In this document: in pieces, positions 1 through 8,574 of the stretch
Layout: each line of letters begins with the position of its first letter
How positions within the stretch are numbered: the first letter of the stretch is position 1
Source of the DNA: JABMNT01 sp048262255
Lineage (GTDB): Bacteria; Pseudomonadota; Alphaproteobacteria; Rhodospirillales; Casp-alpha2
Direction of reading: 5' to 3'
Assembly: GCA_048262255.1 (NCBI GenBank)
Contig: JBLXFH010000002.1
Coordinates: forward strand, 310,001-374,000
Length of the DNA stretch: 64,000 bases
Notes under the pieces: generated by a model
Databases searched by the model: none
What the model was told of the DNA's origin: nothing
Seen by the model: the letters and a program-made list of their open reading frames with translations, nothing else
Translations under genes and position numbers: made by a program

Positions 1-602
1 GAGCCGCCTTCGCCGATAATCAGGCTGATGATCGGTACTTCCAGGCCTAACGAGACCTGAATGGAGCGGGCAATGGCCTCTGCCTGACCACGGGCTTCCG
101 CATCAACGCCCGGATAGGCGCCGGAAGTATCGACCAAGGTGATCACCGGCAGGCCAAACCGGTCCGCCAGTTTCATCAGGCGCTGCGCCTTGCGGTAACC
201 TTCCGGACGCGCCATGCCAAAGTTGTGTTTGACCCGGCTTTCCGTACTGGAGCCTTTTTCGGTGCCCATAATGACCACCGACGCACCACGAAAGCGCCCG
301 ATGCCGCCAACAATGGCCGCGTCTTCGGCGAAACCGCGGTCACCGGCCAGTGGCGTGAAATCCTCAATGATCGCATTGATGTAATCCACCGCATGGGGCC
401 GGTCATAATGACGTGCCACCTGGGTTTTCTGCCACGGCGTCAGTTTTGAATAGGTGGTGACCAGCAGCTTATCGACTTTCGTCTGCAGCTTACCCACTTC
501 ATCGGCAATATTCACATCGGGAGAGCCGGTCAGATGCCGCAACTCCTCAATCTTGCCTTCAAGTTCGGCGATCGGTTTTTCAAAATCAAGATAATTATGC
601 AT
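1..602 (-). CDS. accA: Acetyl-CoA carboxylase carboxyltransferase subunit alpha (partial, C-terminus off the window)
   Basis: The alpha subunit of the carboxyltransferase half of acetyl-CoA carboxylase makes malonyl-CoA for fatty-acid synthesis, in complex with AccD. The visible N-terminal ~200 residues begin MHNYLDFEKPIAELEGKIEE, the usual AccA opening with its coiled lead-in. They continue through the family segments LTPWQKTQVARHYDRPHA, GDRGFAEDAAIVGG, GMARPEGYRKA and TLVDTSGAYPG. The start ATG is the complement of 600-602, with a purine-rich stretch (AGGTAAAG) just upstream. The rest of the gene lies left of base 1. No odd features are seen. The family call is secure; only the part within the window can be judged. 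Confidence 0.95.
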   Translation of the reverse strand, partial: MHNYLDFEKPIAELEGKIEELRHLTGSPDVNIADEVGKLQTKVDKLLVTTYSKLTPWQKTQVARHYDRPHAVDYINAIIEDFTPLAGDRGFAEDAAIVGGIGRFRGASVVIMGTEKGSSTESRVKHNFGMARPEGYRKAQRLMKLADRFGLPVITLVDTSGAYPGVDAEARGQAEAIARSIQVSLGLEVPIISLIIGEGG

Positions 603-674
603 CAGCTTTACCTACCACAGACAAACTCCATTGGCATCTCAAAAATCGACAAGCGGCACGGGCAGACATGACCC

Positions 675-1658
675 TCATTTTGCCATAGCGGCAATCTGCT
701 GGGCTTTTTCGACCATGACTTCCGCCTGTTTGATGGACGCAATATCTATCAAGCGACCATCCAAAGCAACGGCGCCTTTGCCTTCTTTTTGCGCAATCGC
801 CATGGCATCGAGAATCTTTTGCGCTTGCGCTACGTCCTTCTCGGATGGACTGAAAGCCTCGTTAGCCAGCGCAATCTGCGACGGGTGAATGGCCCATTTG
901 CCTTCACAACCCAGCACGGCAGCACGTTTGGCCTGCGCCAGATATCCATCGGCATCGGAAAAATCGCCAAAAGGACCATCAATGGGCCGCAGGCCATGGC
1001 TGCGCGCGGCAATGACCATCTGGGTAATCGGGTAATGCCACATGTCCCCCCAATGAACTTCCCGGTTGCCCGCTTCATCCTTGTCGGTCAGGACATGGTA
1101 ATCGGCATTCGGCCCACCGATTCCCGTTGTCCGGGCTTTTGTTGAAGCCGCATAATCAGCAACGCCAAAATGCAGGGATTCGTTGCGCGGCGAAGCGCCG
1201 GCGATCTCATAGACGTTTTGCATACCCAAAGCCGTTTCGATGATCATCTCGAAACCAATGCGGTTGCTGTGCCTCTTGGCCGTTTCGATCTGCGTCACAA
1301 GCATGTCCAGCGCATAGATATCAGATGCCGTTCCCGCTTTCGGGATCATGATCAAATCCAGATGCTGACCCGCCTGCTCAACCACATCGACCACATCGCG
1401 GTACATGTAATGGGTATCAAGGCCATTGATGCGTAGTGAAACCGTCTTTGCGCTCCAGTCGAGATCGTTCAGGGCTTCAATGATGTTTTTGCGGGCCCGT
1501 TCTTTGTCATCGGGGGCCACGGCGTCTTCCAGATCCAGAAACACGATATCGGCCGGGCTTTTCTGGGCCTTTTCCAGAAAAATCGGGTTGGAGCCCGGAA
1601 CGGCCAGTTCCGAACGGTTGAGACGTGCCGGGACTTGTTCTATGACCGTAAAACTCAT
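675..1658 (-). CDS. mcl: L-malyl-CoA/beta-methylmalyl-CoA lyase (HpcH/HpaI aldolase family)
   Basis: Predicted to cleave malyl-CoA to glyoxylate and acetyl-CoA (and/or beta-methylmalyl-CoA to glyoxylate and propionyl-CoA). This serves glyoxylate assimilation, the ethylmalonyl-CoA pathway or the serine cycle. The 327-aa protein has the citrate-lyase-beta-like TIM barrel. It shows LDLEDAVAPDD (41-51), SLRINGLDT with the CoA-proximal Arg (~77), the metal ligands Glu141 (IIETALG) and Asp168 (FGVADY), and a C-terminal KWAIHPSQIALAN. Length and segments match the Rhodobacter Mcl1 enzyme as I remember it. It is transcribed divergently from the 2-hydroxyacid dehydrogenase at 1794, also a glyoxylate-type enzyme. 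Substrate preference cannot be decided from sequence. Confidence 0.88.
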   Translation of the reverse strand: MSFTVIEQVPARLNRSELAVPGSNPIFLEKAQKSPADIVFLDLEDAVAPDDKERARKNIIEALNDLDWSAKTVSLRINGLDTHYMYRDVVDVVEQAGQHLDLIMIPKAGTASDIYALDMLVTQIETAKRHSNRIGFEMIIETALGMQNVYEIAGASPRNESLHFGVADYAASTKARTTGIGGPNADYHVLTDKDEAGNREVHWGDMWHYPITQMVIAARSHGLRPIDGPFGDFSDADGYLAQAKRAAVLGCEGKWAIHPSQIALANEAFSPSEKDVAQAQKILDAMAIAQKEGKGAVALDGRLIDIASIKQAEVMVEKAQQIAAMAK

Positions 1659-1793
1659 ACCTTTTTCCTTCTATACGCTTGAGCCATGTGCTTGAGCCAA
1701 GTTTAAAATATATTGAGTGAAAGATGATCCACTCTCCCGTTGAATTCAAGCGAAAGACCGCTGCTTCTGCCATCGCATAAGGACCCGCATACC

Positions 1794-2759
1794 ATGAGCG
1801 CCAAACCCGTTTTATTCCTGTCCCGCAAGTTCTCTCCCAACACCGAGGCCCGCGCCGCCAAAGACTACGACGTGGTTTTCAATGAAGCCGATGTGGAGTT
1901 CAGCTCAGAGGAACTTCTCGAAAAATGCCAGGGCATCGACGCCATCATCTGCGCGCATTCCGAAAAATTCACGGCTGATGTCGCCGCGCGACTGCCGGAA
2001 CGCCTGAAAATCATCGCCAACCACTCCGTCGGCGTTGATCACTGCGATCTGGAAGCCCTCAAGGCCAAAGGCGTGGTTGTCACCAACACGCCCGATGTCC
2101 TGTCCGACGCAACGGCAGAAATCGCGCTATTGTTGATGCTGGGCGCGGCGCGGCGAGCCAGCGAAGGCGACCGCCTGATGCGCACCGGCACATGGGAATC
2201 CTGGAGCCCGTCGTTCATGGTTGGCACTCAGACCACCGGCAAGCGTATGGGCATTGTCGGCATGGGCCGGGTCGGTCAGGTTATGGCAAAGCGGGCCCGG
2301 GGCATGGATATGGAAGTCCATTATTTTAACCGCTCCCGTCTGTCCCCGGAAAAAGAGCTGGGCGCCATTTATCATGACAATCTTGATGACTTGCTGGCCG
2401 TCTCAGATGTCTTGTCGCTGCATTGCCCAACCACCCCGGAAACAACCGGTTTTATGAATGCCGACAAATTCGCGCTCCTGCCGGACGGCGCCATTTTCGT
2501 CAACACAGCGCGCGGCGCCTTGGTTGATGAAGACGCCCTTGTTGACGCGCTCAAATCCGGCAAGCTGGCGGCGGCGGGGCTTGATGTGTTCCGACAGGAG
2601 CCCGGCGGAAACCCGAAATTCACCACCGTCGAGAATATTTTCATGCTGCCGCACATCGGCAGCGCCACCTGGCAAACCCGCGATGCTATGGGCTTTCGGG
2701 CGCTGGATAATCTGGATGCGTACTTTGCCGGAAAGGAACCGAAGGACAGGCTCGTTTAG
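1794..2759 (+). CDS. D-2-hydroxyacid dehydrogenase, glyoxylate/hydroxypyruvate reductase type
   Basis: NAD(P)-dependent reduction of a 2-keto acid, probably glyoxylate or hydroxypyruvate, in the cytoplasm. The 321-aa protein has an N-terminal catalytic half, then a Rossmann motif GMGRVG (156-161). The catalytic triad of the family is visible: Arg240 (NTARGALVDE), Glu269 (RQEPG) and His287 (LPHIGS). I prefer the ATG at 1794 because AAGGA lies about 11 bases upstream; an in-frame start at 1740 would add 18 residues with no family likeness. Divergence from the malyl-CoA lyase gene supports a glyoxylate role. A phosphoglycerate-dehydrogenase-like role is less likely because no ACT domain is present. 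Confidence 0.85.
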   Translation: MSAKPVLFLSRKFSPNTEARAAKDYDVVFNEADVEFSSEELLEKCQGIDAIICAHSEKFTADVAARLPERLKIIANHSVGVDHCDLEALKAKGVVVTNTPDVLSDATAEIALLLMLGAARRASEGDRLMRTGTWESWSPSFMVGTQTTGKRMGIVGMGRVGQVMAKRARGMDMEVHYFNRSRLSPEKELGAIYHDNLDDLLAVSDVLSLHCPTTPETTGFMNADKFALLPDGAIFVNTARGALVDEDALVDALKSGKLAAAGLDVFRQEPGGNPKFTTVENIFMLPHIGSATWQTRDAMGFRALDNLDAYFAGKEPKDRLV

Positions 2760-2792
2760 GGAAGAAAAGAGCCAGAAATGGACATCAAAGTC

Positions 2793-3911
2793 TCATGCCT
2801 TTTTTCGATGCTCAAATCCGGCCTCTGGTGAGTAGCATACTTGATGTCCAGATTCTTTGTGCGAGACGGCTTTGGCTTCGTACATCAGTCCGTCGGCGCG
2901 TTTTATCAGCGCATTTATGTCCTCGTATACTTCAGGGCCTGTTTGAACGACCCCAATGGAGAATGTGACGTCAAAGCTGCAGTGATGGTCAAAATCCTTA
3001 ATTAACCGGTCGATAGGCTTACGTGCGTTCTCAATATCACACCGCGGCATGATAAGACAAAACTCATCGCCGCCGAAACGGGCCGGAATATCGACGTTAC
3101 GGATAATTTTCCGTAATGACTGGCCAACCTGACGCAGCACATTATCGCCAGTTTCATGACCGTGCGTGTCGTTAACAGGCTTGAAACAGTTCAAGTCAAA
3201 ATAGACGAAACAAAGCGGCAGTTCATATCTTTTTGCGATCTCCAATTCCCGATCCAAGTAATCAATTAGGGCACGCCGATTGAATATACTTGTCAAGCTG
3301 TCACGTAAGGATTCATCGTGAAGTTTGCGGGTCAGCGCCTCGACCTTGATCTCCATATGTGCGGCGTATTCATTGATCTCACCATAGGCTTCTTCCATGT
3401 CTAACTGATAGCTGTGGATATAGGCTTCAAAAACAAACTGGCAATCGAACAATAGTGCCTTATGAAATACCTTAAGTATGGACTCTACTTCGTTTTCGTT
3501 AGCGCACAGATTTTTAATGTTTTCGTCAACAAGCTGTTGTAGGGATGAAATTGCCGACATATAAAGTTTGGGCGTCACACCAAGCGTTTTGTGTACCTGT
3601 CCGATCCGAAGCCGGCTGTTAATATAGTCGGTGTCATAAGTCGCCTTAAATAACCGCGACAAGAATAACTGCATGTGGACATGCAGGTTTGCCAGCACCT
3701 CAGGGGCTCCTATCATCTTGGCAATATCGCTATCCGCCATTTGGAGCTTGTAGAAATCAATGATGATGCGTTCAAGTTCTGGCTCAAGTATGAGGGAGAA
3801 AGTCCGCAGCCGTTCCAGATCTGATTCAGAGATATCGAATGCGTGTCGACGCCGCTCCAGATCTTCTTTATTGATCCCCATCATTTCCATGGGAGTTGTT
3901 TTTGTGAGCAT
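2793..3911 (-). CDS. Globin-coupled sensor diguanylate cyclase
   Basis: Predicted to make cyclic di-GMP under control of a heme-bound gas (O2, possibly NO/CO). Counted from the ATG at 3911 (372 aa), residues ~15-170 match the protoglobin/globin-coupled-sensor fold. The likely proximal heme ligand is His107 in RIGQVHKTLG. A middle segment (~170-200) links it to a GGDEF domain with Asp-rich DLNCFKPVND, an intact active site GGDEF (280-284), and an inhibitory I-site RNVD (271-274) five residues before it. The enzyme should therefore be active and product-inhibited. A TTG codon at 3941 could add ten residues. The gene is convergent with the dehydrogenase at 1794, so it is probably monocistronic. 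Confidence 0.9.
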   Translation of the reverse strand: MLTKTTPMEMMGINKEDLERRRHAFDISESDLERLRTFSLILEPELERIIIDFYKLQMADSDIAKMIGAPEVLANLHVHMQLFLSRLFKATYDTDYINSRLRIGQVHKTLGVTPKLYMSAISSLQQLVDENIKNLCANENEVESILKVFHKALLFDCQFVFEAYIHSYQLDMEEAYGEINEYAAHMEIKVEALTRKLHDESLRDSLTSIFNRRALIDYLDRELEIAKRYELPLCFVYFDLNCFKPVNDTHGHETGDNVLRQVGQSLRKIIRNVDIPARFGGDEFCLIMPRCDIENARKPIDRLIKDFDHHCSFDVTFSIGVVQTGPEVYEDINALIKRADGLMYEAKAVSHKESGHQVCYSPEAGFEHRKKA

Positions 3912-3941
3912 GTCCAGAAGTCCAATTATAGTGATTTGCAA

Positions 3942-4286
3942 GTAAGGCCTGAGGGTTAAAAAAAAACAAAACCAGTACGATCAGGACTTGCCATCACATA
4001 AGAGGTTTTGAATAGAATAAGATCAGTCACTCAATCGATTTACCTTCAGCGGTGACTATATTTTACTGCGAAAGGTCATAAAGACGGCAACCGTTATCCC
4101 GTGTTTGAGATTAGACTATTTTTGGGGAGGTTTTTAATAATTTTAATTAGCATCTGTGAATGGGTGTGTATAAATTAAGCTTCCTAGAAAATCAGATGCC
4201 TGATTGGCGAAACGGTTCGTGATGTCGACAATATCATTGCCATTTCAGACCACAGTTTACCCAAACTCTTTAATGGAGTCCCCCTG
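3942..4286. other. AT-rich intergenic stretch without recognisable genes
   Basis: Between the diguanylate cyclase gene and the rsmJ remnant I find no ORF with coding character, no tRNA and no clear repeat. It carries an A9-10 run near 3958 and AT-rich stretches around 4120-4160 that may hold the promoter of the leftward cyclase gene. Confidence 0.5.
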
Positions 4287-4396
4287 TCATCTCCACATAA
4301 ACATATCATCGCGTGTGAATTTACCCAGTATTTGACAGGAGGGAGCCATCAGCTACAGAAAAAAATATGCCCGTAATGGCCATTTCAGGGCAACAC
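4287..4396 (-). pseudogene. Decayed duplicate of the 3' end of rsmJ
   Basis: Read leftwards, the last 21 codons before a TGA at 4287-4289 give LMAPSCQILGKFTRDDMFMW plus Arg. This matches the C-terminus of the intact rsmJ product (LIAPSHQILGKSTRYDVFMR plus Gly) at 14 of 21 positions. Further upstream, to about 4396, nucleotide similarity continues (GTG..., GAAaTGGCC, CGGGC) but stop codons and indels break the frame. It is therefore a non-functional remnant. The remnant and the intact 3' end at 5017 lie 730 bp apart in the same orientation, with the DM13 gene between them. Confidence 0.75.
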
Positions 4397-4434
4397 ATTT
4401 TTTTAGCAATGAACGCCGCTTTTAACTGATGATC

Positions 4435-4902
4435 TCAGCGATACTTGGCCGCCGTTATGAATTCACCAAATGTCTCGCACCAGACCAGAACTGTGGTGTA
4501 GGCCGTGACATCGACCCCGGAGGGAATATCGGCAATAAAACCATCAAACGTTTTCACGTCCCCGATCAGCCGCGACTGGTCCTTAACCTCAAGAAAACCG
4601 GCCTCATCCTCAACAAAGCTTTCCACCAGATAGACCTTGTAGTCTGGCCCCGGCGCCATCGTTCCTTGATGGACGATTTGATCTGCAGAAACACTGACCG
4701 TTCCTTCTCCCCAATGCAGAAAGTCGCTTCCTTTAAGCTCTCTCTCGAACGACGCCTCAAACATGGCCCCCATCGCGCTGTTCGCCAGCATCGTGCGGTC
4801 GACACTTGGCGGCGCGGTTATGATGGGAAGAAGATAGACCCCGAGTGCAAAACCTGCCGCCAACACGGACATGTGGGTGCCAAGTAAAATGATCCAACGC
4901 AT
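4435..4902 (-). CDS. Membrane-anchored DM13-domain protein
   Basis: A 155-aa protein with an N-terminal hydrophobic segment (~3-25, signal anchor) followed by a DM13 domain. Characteristic stretches are DYKVYLVESF, VKTFDGFIADIP, and the closing VLVWCETFGEFITAAKY with the conserved Cys of the family. DM13 domains are proposed redox/electron-transfer modules outside the cytoplasmic membrane; no substrate can be assigned. The ATG at 4902 is chosen for its strong ribosome-binding site (AAAGGAA, 8-9 bases upstream); longer in-frame versions would hide the signal sequence. It sits between the intact rsmJ and a second, decayed rsmJ 3' end, which suggests arrival by recombination at rsmJ. Confidence 0.75.
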   Translation of the reverse strand: MRWIILLGTHMSVLAAGFALGVYLLPIITAPPSVDRTMLANSAMGAMFEASFERELKGSDFLHWGEGTVSVSADQIVHQGTMAPGPDYKVYLVESFVEDEAGFLEVKDQSRLIGDVKTFDGFIADIPSGVDVTAYTTVLVWCETFGEFITAAKYR

Positions 4903-4978
4903 GGTCGGTTCCTTTCCCCGTGAGTTCTCTTGCTCGATAAGGCGTAGCACAGAGAAGGCTGGGTTCAAAGAAATCAAA

Positions 4979-5004
4979 GAATACGTGCGGCTTCGCAGGT
5001 ATTC
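4979..5004 (-). terminator. Hairpin terminator behind rsmJ
   Basis: GAATAC...GTATTC arms with an inner TGCG/CGCA pair around a GCTT loop form a strong hairpin. On the minus strand it is followed by T-rich sequence (TCTTTGATTTCTTTG). It lies 13 bases after the rsmJ stop, the position expected for a Rho-independent terminator of the xerD-rsmJ transcription unit. Confidence 0.55.
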
Positions 5005-5016
5005 TGAATTTCGAAT

Positions 5017-5673
5017 TCACCCCCGCATAAACACATCATAGCGCGTTGATTTGCCCAATATCTGATGTGACGGCGCGATCAGGCCTGGCATGGGATCCGC
5101 CCGGAGCGGCCACTTCAAAACCACCCGCTTGTTGGCCGCGGCAAGGGCCGCCTGCATCAGTTCCAGGGCATCCGGGTCGGCGCCGACCAGTTGCCGCAAC
5201 TGGCGCATTTCCTTCTTGACCAGCGCGCTATTGCCGCGCGGCGGGTGCATGGGATCGACCAGAATGACATCCGGCTGGTAATTCTGCAGCAATTCGCGGG
5301 CATCGCCATGGAGCAAAGTCATCCGCTCAATTATTTCTGTATAGGGTGGCCCGGCTTCACGGGCTTTCGCCAGCCCCTCTTGCAACGCAGCATGAACTGC
5401 ATCTGCGCGTTCGATCAGGGTGACCTGAGCGCCGAGACTCGCCAGCAGAAAAGCGTCGCGACCAAGGCCCGCTGTCGCATCGATCACACTGGGGGTCTGG
5501 CCTTTCGTGAACCCGGCGGCTTTCGGCAAGGCCTGACCCCGCCCGCCACCAAACCGCAGGCGGTGCCCAACCGCTCCCGCCGTAAAATCACAAACGAGAT
5601 TTGATGTTTTTGAGATGCTGTCCGTTGAAATAACGAGACTCCTAACCGGCCAGCGGATGGGCTTCGTTGACAA
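5017..5673 (-). CDS. rsmJ: 16S rRNA (guanine-1516-N2) methyltransferase family protein
   Basis: SAM-dependent methyltransferase of the RsmJ family, which modifies G1516 of 16S rRNA in E. coli. The 218-aa product has the SAM-binding DATAGLGRDAF (65-75), LIERADAVHAAL (motif II region), HGDARELL, and the RsmJ signature DPMHPPR (140-146; DPMYPHR-like in other members). The start is uncertain: TTG at 5673 is the only obvious in-frame start before the conserved region and overlaps the end of xerD by 32 bases. The protein is a little shorter than E. coli RsmJ. Coupling to xerD suggests one transcript ending at the hairpin at 4979-5004. Its 3' end exists a second time, decayed, at 4287. Confidence 0.82.
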   Translation of the reverse strand: MSTKPIRWPVRSLVISTDSISKTSNLVCDFTAGAVGHRLRFGGGRGQALPKAAGFTKGQTPSVIDATAGLGRDAFLLASLGAQVTLIERADAVHAALQEGLAKAREAGPPYTEIIERMTLLHGDARELLQNYQPDVILVDPMHPPRGNSALVKKEMRQLRQLVGADPDALELMQAALAAANKRVVLKWPLRADPMPGLIAPSHQILGKSTRYDVFMRG

Positions 5674-6577
5674 GCGCTTTCAGGCGTTCATCCAGAACAT
5701 GGGTGTAAATCTGGGTGGTCGAGATATCGGAATGGCCAAGCATCTGTTGCAGGGCGCGCAAATCGGCACCATGCGCCAGCAGATGGCTGGCAAAGGAATG
5801 GCGCAAGACGTGGGGCGAAACCCGTTTGTGATCAATGCCCGCATCGATGGCCAATTCTTTAAGCATCTGGCCAAACCGCGCACGGGTCAAAAACCCTTCC
5901 TTACCGCGCGACGGAAACATTCGTAAATGCGCACCGTTGGAAATCTGGCGTTTCGGCAAAAAATCCTCGCGCACCGCCATATAGTCAGCAACCGCGTCCT
6001 GCGCCGGCTCGCTCAACGGCACCATGCGTTCCTTGCCACCCTTGCCACGCACGGTGAGGTAGCGCTCATCACGCGACAAGGCGCCCAAAGGCAGACCGAC
6101 CAGTTCCGATACACGCAATCCCGTCGCGTAGAGAATTTCCAGCAAGGCCGCAAGGCGCAGGCCTTCGCCTCCCGGGCGGTCGCGCGCCGCATCAAGCAGG
6201 CGTTCGACTTCGTCTTCACTTAAGTATTTGGGCAAAGTGCGGCCCAGTTTGGGGCTGTCGATGGTCGAGGTCGGATCGTCATCGCGGATGCGTTCGCTGT
6301 AGAGAAAGCGGAAGAACTGGCGGATCGCAGAAACCCGGCGCGCCACCGTGCTGGCGGCCAATCCCTTGTCGGTCAGGGCTTTCACATAGGCCCGGATGTG
6401 GGTTTGGTCGGCATCTTCCGGAGCCCGCTTTCTGGGCACCATAAAGCCCGCAAAATGGGTCAGATCCCGCTCGTAGGATTCCAGCGTATTTGCTGCCGCC
6501 CCCCGCTCAACCGTCATCATATCCAGAAATACATCAATCTGGCGCAGCGATGTTTCGGGGAGTGACTGGCGCTTCAT
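5642..6577 (-). CDS. xerD: Site-specific tyrosine recombinase XerD
   Basis: Chromosome-dimer-resolving recombinase that acts with XerC at dif. The 311-aa protein has an N-terminal SAM-like core-binding domain (~10-100) and a catalytic domain. All active-site residues are present: Arg155 (ATGLRVSEL), Lys179 (VRGKGGKER), His256 and Arg259 (HVLRHSFASH), His282 (GHSDISTTQ) and the nucleophile Tyr291 (IYTHV). Size and segments are those of chromosomal Xer proteins, not phage integrases. It overlaps the gene upstream (ends 6574) by 4 bases and rsmJ downstream by 32, so it belongs to a leftward operon starting near 8695. Confidence 0.93.
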   Translation of the reverse strand: MKRQSLPETSLRQIDVFLDMMTVERGAAANTLESYERDLTHFAGFMVPRKRAPEDADQTHIRAYVKALTDKGLAASTVARRVSAIRQFFRFLYSERIRDDDPTSTIDSPKLGRTLPKYLSEDEVERLLDAARDRPGGEGLRLAALLEILYATGLRVSELVGLPLGALSRDERYLTVRGKGGKERMVPLSEPAQDAVADYMAVREDFLPKRQISNGAHLRMFPSRGKEGFLTRARFGQMLKELAIDAGIDHKRVSPHVLRHSFASHLLAHGADLRALQQMLGHSDISTTQIYTHVLDERLKALVNEAHPLAG

Positions 6578-8574
6578 AGGCCGTTCATCAAAGCGGCTTC
6601 CAGAGCCAGCGCACGAGCATCATCCTTGAGACCAATCGCCGTCAAAGCCCGGAGAACATCGCTCAAAACCCCGACTTCGGCATTCGACGGTCCGCTGTCG
6701 CCAATCGCCAAAAGCGACAGCAAAACGGTTTCGCCAACAAGTTCCGGCTCCTGAACGGGCCGTAGCGGTGTCGGCACAGGCATTACCTGTAATTCGCCTT
6801 GTGGCTCAGCAAATGGGCCATCCGACACGGACAGGGGCTGCATGACAGACGCATTTTCTGCAGCAACATCCTCAACCGGCACGGGCTGCTGCTTTTCCAT
6901 CGCCTTTTCCGTCAGGTCGCGCAACCGGTTCAACAGGCCAACGCCGGGCAACGTCAGTTGGTTTCTGGCTTGCCCACTGATCAGGGGTTCCCAGGCGCTT
7001 TCCGGCACATCAACCGCTAAGGCATCCAACAGCGAATAGAGCAATGCGCCCTTTGTGATGGCATCGGGTTCGTCTTTTACGGCATGCCACCAGGAAACGG
7101 CCAGCGGCTGCTCAATGTCTTCAATAACGTCAAACCCAAACAGTTTTGCCAGGGGCTGGAATTTGGCAATTTCCAGAGCCGCATCGTCATTGGTAATGGC
7201 GCCGGTCTGCATGACCTGATACCAGGTCCGTGCCCGGTCATTTTCGCCCAGTAAAAGTAGAGCACGAACGGCTTCCGGCGCAAACCACAATAAATCCGTG
7301 GAAGCCGGGATTTTGAGCAGAACAGGCTCAAAAACGTGTACGGTCGACGGGTAGCGGCCTTCCTCACGGGCCAGGGTAAAGGCGCGCGCCGTCGCCTCAG
7401 CCTGGGCGATCGGAACCGTTTGCACCAACGAGGTGTGATACAGTAAGGCCCGGATCATCGGCCCAAACTCGACCTCCGCACGGCTCAAGGGGTTACTCAA
7501 ATCTTCCTCGGAAAACTTGACGCTGGTATAGAGCTGGCGCAGCACATCCACCGGAAGGGCCCCTGCCACATCAGCCCGCTCCGCCGCCTCCAGCCGCAAT
7601 CCCAAAGACACCTTGGGCAACATGGCAATAGCCCGCAGAACACTTGGCGTATTGGCGGCAATAACATCAGGCGGCATATCCACCTTGCCGATCCGGGCCA
7701 TCGCCAGATGCAACGGCGAGGGATCGTCTAAAGACGGAATTTCACGCGACCCGCCGTTAATTAAACCCTCCGCCAAAGCCAGGAAGGCAAGGTCTCCCTC
7801 TCCCAGTTCCCGCATCAGGGCCAGGCTCAAAGCCGCTTTTTCCCTTTCCCCTTTAATAATCTGGCAAAACGTAAAAGCCTTTTGCCAATAAGGCGTCGAT
7901 TTGTTGGCCATTTCCTGAACCGCAAGAACACAGGCTCTGGCATTGTCATTGGCTAGGAACCGCAAATCCGCTTCCAGCCTCACCAACTCTGGCGAACGGC
8001 CGCCGGGGATGACACTGAAGAGACTGTCCGCTTCCTCCAAGGCCCCCATCGTCATCAGGATTGACAGGCGTTTGGCGACCATATTTCCCTGCTCAGCAGA
8101 GGATTCGGGAACGCGCGCCGGGGTTAAAAGCAGTTTCAACATCAAATCACGCATCGCCGCCGAGGGCGCGCGCGTTGGCAACTGAACCAGCAACCGGTCA
8201 ATCAACCCCCGTGTCGAGCCTCGCCACATCTGACTGCCGAGGGAGCCCGTATCCGGTGTCAAAACGCCCGCTTCATCCGCATTGAGCGCCGTCAGACTGT
8301 CAACCTCAACATGGCCTCCGATAATCCGTCTGGAAAGCCCAAGAGCGCGCGGGTTTGCAATATCCGCCTGACCGCGCTTCACGGTTGGCGATACCGGCTC
8401 ACCGGAAGGGGCGGTTTTGACGACCGGCGCCAGACGCAGCGGTTTGCTCTGCTGAGCGGATACAGCCGAAACTGAAAGCAACCCAATCGCACCGGCAAGA
8501 CCGATGACCAGACCACACCTCACGAACAGGTTGTTGAGCCTGTCTAAACCGATGTTATTTCGGGAACTTGTCAT
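6574..8574 (-). CDS. Large exported protein of unknown function
   Basis: A ~666-aa protein (ATG at 8574). It has an N-terminal signal peptide (hydrophobic GLVIGLAGAIGLLSVSA ending near SAQQ), then a long helical body rich in Leu/Ala. The body resembles irregular helical repeats, for example MRDLMLKLLL and ALALEAALMN at the very end. I recognise no catalytic motif. A Pro/Val-rich linker lies about 100 residues before the C-terminus. Orthologues of this type commonly sit between xerD and aroK in alphaproteobacteria, as here. An upstream extension to 8670 would destroy the signal peptide and overlap the 46-aa gene, so I reject it. The location is probably periplasmic. Confidence 0.6.
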   Translation of the reverse strand: MTSSRNNIGLDRLNNLFVRCGLVIGLAGAIGLLSVSAVSAQQSKPLRLAPVVKTAPSGEPVSPTVKRGQADIANPRALGLSRRIIGGHVEVDSLTALNADEAGVLTPDTGSLGSQMWRGSTRGLIDRLLVQLPTRAPSAAMRDLMLKLLLTPARVPESSAEQGNMVAKRLSILMTMGALEEADSLFSVIPGGRSPELVRLEADLRFLANDNARACVLAVQEMANKSTPYWQKAFTFCQIIKGEREKAALSLALMRELGEGDLAFLALAEGLINGGSREIPSLDDPSPLHLAMARIGKVDMPPDVIAANTPSVLRAIAMLPKVSLGLRLEAAERADVAGALPVDVLRQLYTSVKFSEEDLSNPLSRAEVEFGPMIRALLYHTSLVQTVPIAQAEATARAFTLAREEGRYPSTVHVFEPVLLKIPASTDLLWFAPEAVRALLLLGENDRARTWYQVMQTGAITNDDAALEIAKFQPLAKLFGFDVIEDIEQPLAVSWWHAVKDEPDAITKGALLYSLLDALAVDVPESAWEPLISGQARNQLTLPGVGLLNRLRDLTEKAMEKQQPVPVEDVAAENASVMQPLSVSDGPFAEPQGELQVMPVPTPLRPVQEPELVGETVLLSLLAIGDSGPSNAEVGVLSDVLRALTAIGLKDDARALALEAALMNGL

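Noticed and set aside
5642..6577. Tyrosine recombinase as a sign of an integrated element at rsmJ
   Set aside because: Length, motifs and neighbours are those of the chromosomal XerD. No attachment-site duplication next to it includes the recombinase, and no phage genes are present.
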